Shown one piece after another: positions 7,397-8,768 of a stretch of 8,768 nt of DNA. Numbering within the stretch: position 1 is the first letter of the stretch; the number at the start of each line of letters is the position of its first letter. The notes below the pieces were generated by a model. The model did no database searches and was not told the origin of the DNA. It worked only from the letters and a program-made list of their open reading frames with translations. Source of the DNA: an uncultured Candidatus Methylacidiphilales bacterium (GTDB lineage: Bacteria; Verrucomicrobiota; Verrucomicrobiia; Methylacidiphilales; CALFVM01); NCBI GenBank assembly GCA_937928665.1, contig CALFVM010000055.1, forward strand, positions 1 to 8,768. Direction: 5' to 3'. The position numbers and the translations under genes are program-made.

Positions 7397-7449
7397 AAAA
7401 TAATTTTTTTTCGAAAGCTCTTGCCAAGCCCACAGAATTCCGCTTTTCT
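7397..7449 (+). promoter_or_regulatory. Candidate strong promoter of the str operon with UP-like element
   Basis: An A/T tract, AAAATAATTTTTTTTC (7397-7412), is followed by CGAAAG and then TTGCCA (7421-7426), a 4/6 match to a -35 box. At 17 bases spacing lies TTTTCT (7444-7449), a poor -10 with only 3/6 matches. The A-tract/T-tract/AAA arrangement directly upstream of the -35 resembles the UP elements that boost rRNA and ribosomal-protein promoters. A start near 7456 would give a leader of about 180 bases before rpsL. The weak -10 is the main doubt. Confidence 0.4.
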
Positions 7450-7474
7450 CCTCGTCCCCTGATTTCGGGAATTC
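7435..7474. repeat. Inverted repeat GAATTCC / GGAATTC around the presumed transcription start
   Basis: GAATTCC (7435-7441) and GGAATTC (7468-7474) are perfect reverse complements with 26 bases between them, centred close to the predicted start of str-operon transcription. Because GAATTC is itself palindromic, the two arms can also be read as a direct repeat. It may be an operator for a dimeric regulator or chance. Confidence 0.4.
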
Positions 7475-7483
7475 ACCTCTGCG

Positions 7484-7581
7484 GTGTTCCGAACGCGTGT
7501 GACGGCTCCGGTCGTCCTCCACGAAAGTGAGTGAATGTTTTCACACGCCTCGGCCCTTCGCCCGGCGTGTGTTTTTGTTTT
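7484..7581 (+). promoter_or_regulatory. Putative transcription attenuator in the rpsL leader (competing antiterminator and terminator)
   Basis: Three RNA segments can pair in two mutually exclusive ways. Segment A (7489-7502) pairs with segment B (7541-7553): GCGTGTGA with TCACACGC, and CCGA with TCGG, 12 base pairs separated by one small 2x1 internal loop. Segment B also pairs with segment C (7564-7571) as CACACGCC with GGCGTGTG, followed by a U tract, which is a terminator. Between A and B lies a small hairpin with a GAAA loop closed by CAC/GTG (7520-7529). Just before A lies CACC-TCTGC-GGTG (7474-7486). The layout fits a leader in which a ligand covering segment A would release B to terminate. 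What would bind is unknown; S7 or S12 feedback is a reasonable guess. Confidence 0.5.
7542..7581 (+). terminator. Intrinsic terminator-like hairpin upstream of rpsL
   Basis: CACACGCC (7542-7549) and GGCGTGTG (7564-7571) form a perfect 8-bp stem. An inner GGC/GCC helix (7552-7554 with 7560-7562) can extend it, and TTTTTGTTTT (7572-7581) follows directly. The U tract ends 57 bases before the rpsL start. It could end the propionate operon's transcripts, some 200 bases downstream of its last gene, or act as an attenuator for str transcripts. The two roles are compatible. Confidence 0.7.
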
Positions 7582-7624
7582 CGGGGCAAAATTACCACAA
7601 GATTCAACGACTGAACTACCGAAC

Positions 7625-7629
7625 AAGGA
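7625..7629 (+). promoter_or_regulatory. Ribosome binding site of rpsL
   Basis: AAGGA lies 9 bases before the ATG at 7639. It is the only strong Shine-Dalgarno in the str part of the window and supports the rpsL start over upstream alternatives. Confidence 0.8.
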
Positions 7630-7638
7630 ACGATAGCG

Positions 7639-8073
7639 ATGCCCACGATCAATCAGTTGGTGCGAAAGGGACGCAGCCGCGTGCTGGCCAAGTCCAAATC
7701 ACGCGCCCTGCACAAATGTCCCCAGCGTCGGGGCGTCTGTGTCCAGGTCATGACCCGCACCCCGAAAAAGCCCAACTCCGCTTTGCGGAAAGTCGCTAAG
7801 GTCCGTTTGACTAATGGCGAGGAAGTCATCGCATACATCCCGGGGGAAGGTCACAACCTCCAGGAACACTCCATTGTCCTCATCCGCGGCGGTCGGGTGA
7901 AAGATCTTCCCGGGGTCCGTTATCACATCGTCCGTGGAACGCTTGACTCCCTGGGTGCCGTCGGCCCGAGCAACACCAACAAGCTTCAGCGAAAAGTTTC
8001 CCGCAGCAAATACGGCGTGAAAAAGCCCAAGGCCGATGCCAAAGCGACCGCCAAGGCTCCCGCCAAGAAGTAA
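7639..8073 (+). CDS. rpsL: 30S ribosomal protein S12
   Basis: S12 of the decoding centre, 144 residues against 124 in Escherichia coli. The core aligns without gaps over the first 100 residues: NQLVRK, TPKKPNSALRK (41-51), GEGHNLQEHS (69-78) and GGRVKDLPGVRYH (84-96). Lys43 and Lys88, where streptomycin-resistance changes usually fall, are unchanged, and Asp89, the methylthiolation site in some bacteria, is present. Two differences stand out. About eight extra residues lie between LDS and the RSKYG motif (around 103-121), and a Lys/Ala-rich tail of about 15 residues follows KKPK. It is the first gene of the str operon, with a clear Shine-Dalgarno and a 294-base regulatory region upstream. rpsG follows after 23 bases. 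Confidence 0.98.
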   Translation: MPTINQLVRKGRSRVLAKSKSRALHKCPQRRGVCVQVMTRTPKKPNSALRKVAKVRLTNGEEVIAYIPGEGHNLQEHSIVLIRGGRVKDLPGVRYHIVRGTLDSLGAVGPSNTNKLQRKVSRSKYGVKKPKADAKATAKAPAKK

Positions 8074-8096
8074 TCCTTTAACCTCCATCCCCGCAT

Positions 8097-8570
8097 ATGG
8101 CACGCAGACGCAAGAGTGAAAAACGGAATCCCGGGGTTGACCCGCGCTTTGAGAGCCCGGTCGTGGCTGAACTAATCAACACCGTTCTCAAGCAGGGTAA
8201 AAAATCGCTCGCCCAGCGCTTGGTCTATCAGGCGATTGATGACGTGAATGGTGAAAACAACACCGGAGATCCTCTGGAAATTCTCAACAAGGCACTCGAT
8301 AACGTCAAACCTCGGCTTGAAGTTAAAGCTCGGCGCGTTGGCGGTTCCACCTATCAGGTTCCGCTCGAAGTTGCGCCTGCGCGTCAGCTTTCTCTGGCCA
8401 TCCGCTGGATTGTGACCTTCGCCGACGGGCGCAAGGGCGTCCCGATGAGCCGGGCCTTGGCCAATGAAATCCGCGACGCCGCCGCCGGGCAAGGGAACGC
8501 CATCAAAAAGCGGGATGACGTTCACCGGATGGCCCAAGCCAACCGGGCTTTTGCCCACCTTCGCTGGTAA
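8097..8570 (+). CDS. rpsG: 30S ribosomal protein S7
   Basis: Primary 16S rRNA-binding protein that nucleates assembly of the 30S head. It is 157 residues long, the normal size. The N-terminal basic arm MARRRKSEKR, the signature DPRFESPVVAELIN (15-28), the KKS motif (35-37), the beta-hairpin region around GGSTYQVPLEV and the C-terminal AFAHLRW are all typical. The spacer from rpsL is 23 bases, pyrimidine-rich with a single G, and has no Shine-Dalgarno; it even holds CCTCC, which resembles anti-Shine-Dalgarno. Initiation therefore probably depends on coupling to rpsL translation or on an unstructured leader. In Escherichia coli S7 represses its operon by binding a long rpsL-rpsG spacer, which is absent here. 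Confidence 0.98.
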   Translation: MARRRKSEKRNPGVDPRFESPVVAELINTVLKQGKKSLAQRLVYQAIDDVNGENNTGDPLEILNKALDNVKPRLEVKARRVGGSTYQVPLEVAPARQLSLAIRWIVTFADGRKGVPMSRALANEIRDAAAGQGNAIKKRDDVHRMAQANRAFAHLRW

Positions 8571-8607
8571 ATTTTTCTCTTCACTTCACCCCTTACCTTT
8601 TCCATCC
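8571..8607 (+). other. G-free pyrimidine-rich spacer before fusA
   Basis: The 37 bases between rpsG and fusA contain no G at all and are mostly C and T. There is no Shine-Dalgarno, hairpin or promoter in them. Such a stretch should stay single-stranded in RNA, which may be how the fusA start is exposed to ribosomes. Confidence 0.6.
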
Positions 8608-8768
8608 ATGGCTGCACGCGCTTACCCCCTCGAACGAACCCGGAACATCGGCATCTGCGCCCACATTGACGCGGGCAAGACGACCCTGACCGAACGGATT
8701 CTTTTCTATACCGGAACCATTCACAAGATGGGTGAGGTGCATGAAGGCACGACCGTCACCGACTGGAT
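8608..8768 (+). CDS. fusA: Translation elongation factor G (3' end cut off by window)
   Basis: Only the first 53 complete codons are visible. They give the start of the GTPase domain: RNIGICAHIDAGKTTLTERI, with the P-loop AHIDAGKT at 18-25, then FYTGTIHKMGEVHEGTTVTDW, which leads into switch I. This is diagnostic of EF-G, which drives ribosomal translocation and, with RRF, ribosome recycling. The variants CAHID and TTVTDW differ from the enterobacterial MAHID and AATMDW but occur in other phyla, to my recollection. Position after rpsL and rpsG is the classic str operon order. The ATG at 8608 has no Shine-Dalgarno; the N-terminal length before RNIGI is normal for the family. Confidence 0.96.
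   Translation, partial: MAARAYPLERTRNIGICAHIDAGKTTLTERILFYTGTIHKMGEVHEGTTVTDW

Noticed and set aside
7345..7411. A terminator directly after the CoA-transferase gene using the T tract at 7404-7411
   Set aside because: I found no stable GC stem immediately before the T tract; GAGC/GCTC has only a two-base loop and CAGTACTG is too short. An UP-like promoter role fits better.
6040..7626. A 528-codon open frame on the - strand opposite the CoA-transferase gene
   Set aside because: It lies antisense to a well-conserved gene, its product is rich in Gly, Arg, His and Val without recognisable motifs, and it runs into the str leader. Long antisense frames are expected in GC-rich coding DNA.
7527..7799. 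A 90-codon + strand frame starting in the leader and overlapping rpsL
   Set aside because: Reads rpsL in a wrong frame for most of its length; rpsL has the Shine-Dalgarno and full conservation.
1..8768. CRISPR arrays, tRNA or rRNA genes, insertion sequences, attachment sites
   Set aside because: No spaced repeats, no tRNA-like cloverleaf, no transposase frame and no terminal inverted repeats were seen; the window is almost fully occupied by housekeeping and metabolic genes.

Overview
The window looks like a moderately high-GC chromosome segment from an anaerobic or fermentative bacterium. I favour a member of the Verrucomicrobiota (Opitutales-like), based on the propionate gene set, the mostly Shine-Dalgarno-free start sites and the style of the ribosomal proteins. 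That assignment is inference from memory; no 16S gene or search supports it. All ten genes read on the + strand.

Positions 1-7344 hold a propionate (methylmalonyl-CoA) module. In order it contains: the 3' part of meaB, the mutase-protecting G protein; methylmalonyl-CoA epimerase; the four subunits of a biotin-dependent, Na+-pumping methylmalonyl-CoA decarboxylase in the order carboxyltransferase, small membrane anchor, biotin carrier, membrane pump (mmdA-D-C-B); a biotin-protein ligase; and a succinate-type CoA-transferase. Together they explain succinate to propionate fermentation. The CoA-transferase makes succinyl-CoA from succinate and propionyl-CoA. The mutase, presumably encoded just upstream and serviced by MeaB, makes (R)-methylmalonyl-CoA, and the epimerase makes the (S) form. 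The decarboxylase releases CO2 and exports Na+. The ligase supplies the biotinylated carrier. No biotin carboxylase gene is present, which argues for a decarboxylase rather than an ATP-driven propionyl-CoA carboxylase. A possible internal promoter and a 13-bp palindrome lie at the meaB/epimerase junction.

Positions 7345-7638 are a 294-base gene-free region. It carries a candidate strong promoter with an AT-rich UP-like tract, followed by a leader with two mutually exclusive RNA helices: a 12-bp antiterminator-like pairing and an intrinsic terminator hairpin with a U tract. This looks like a transcription attenuator for the str operon and is the most interesting item in the window.

Positions 7639-8768 are the start of the str operon: rpsL (S12, with an internal insertion and a Lys/Ala tail), rpsG (S7) and the 5' end of fusA (EF-G). 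The gap between rpsL and rpsG is only 23 bases, so the S7 control site known from that position in Escherichia coli has no room here. This makes leader-based control more plausible.
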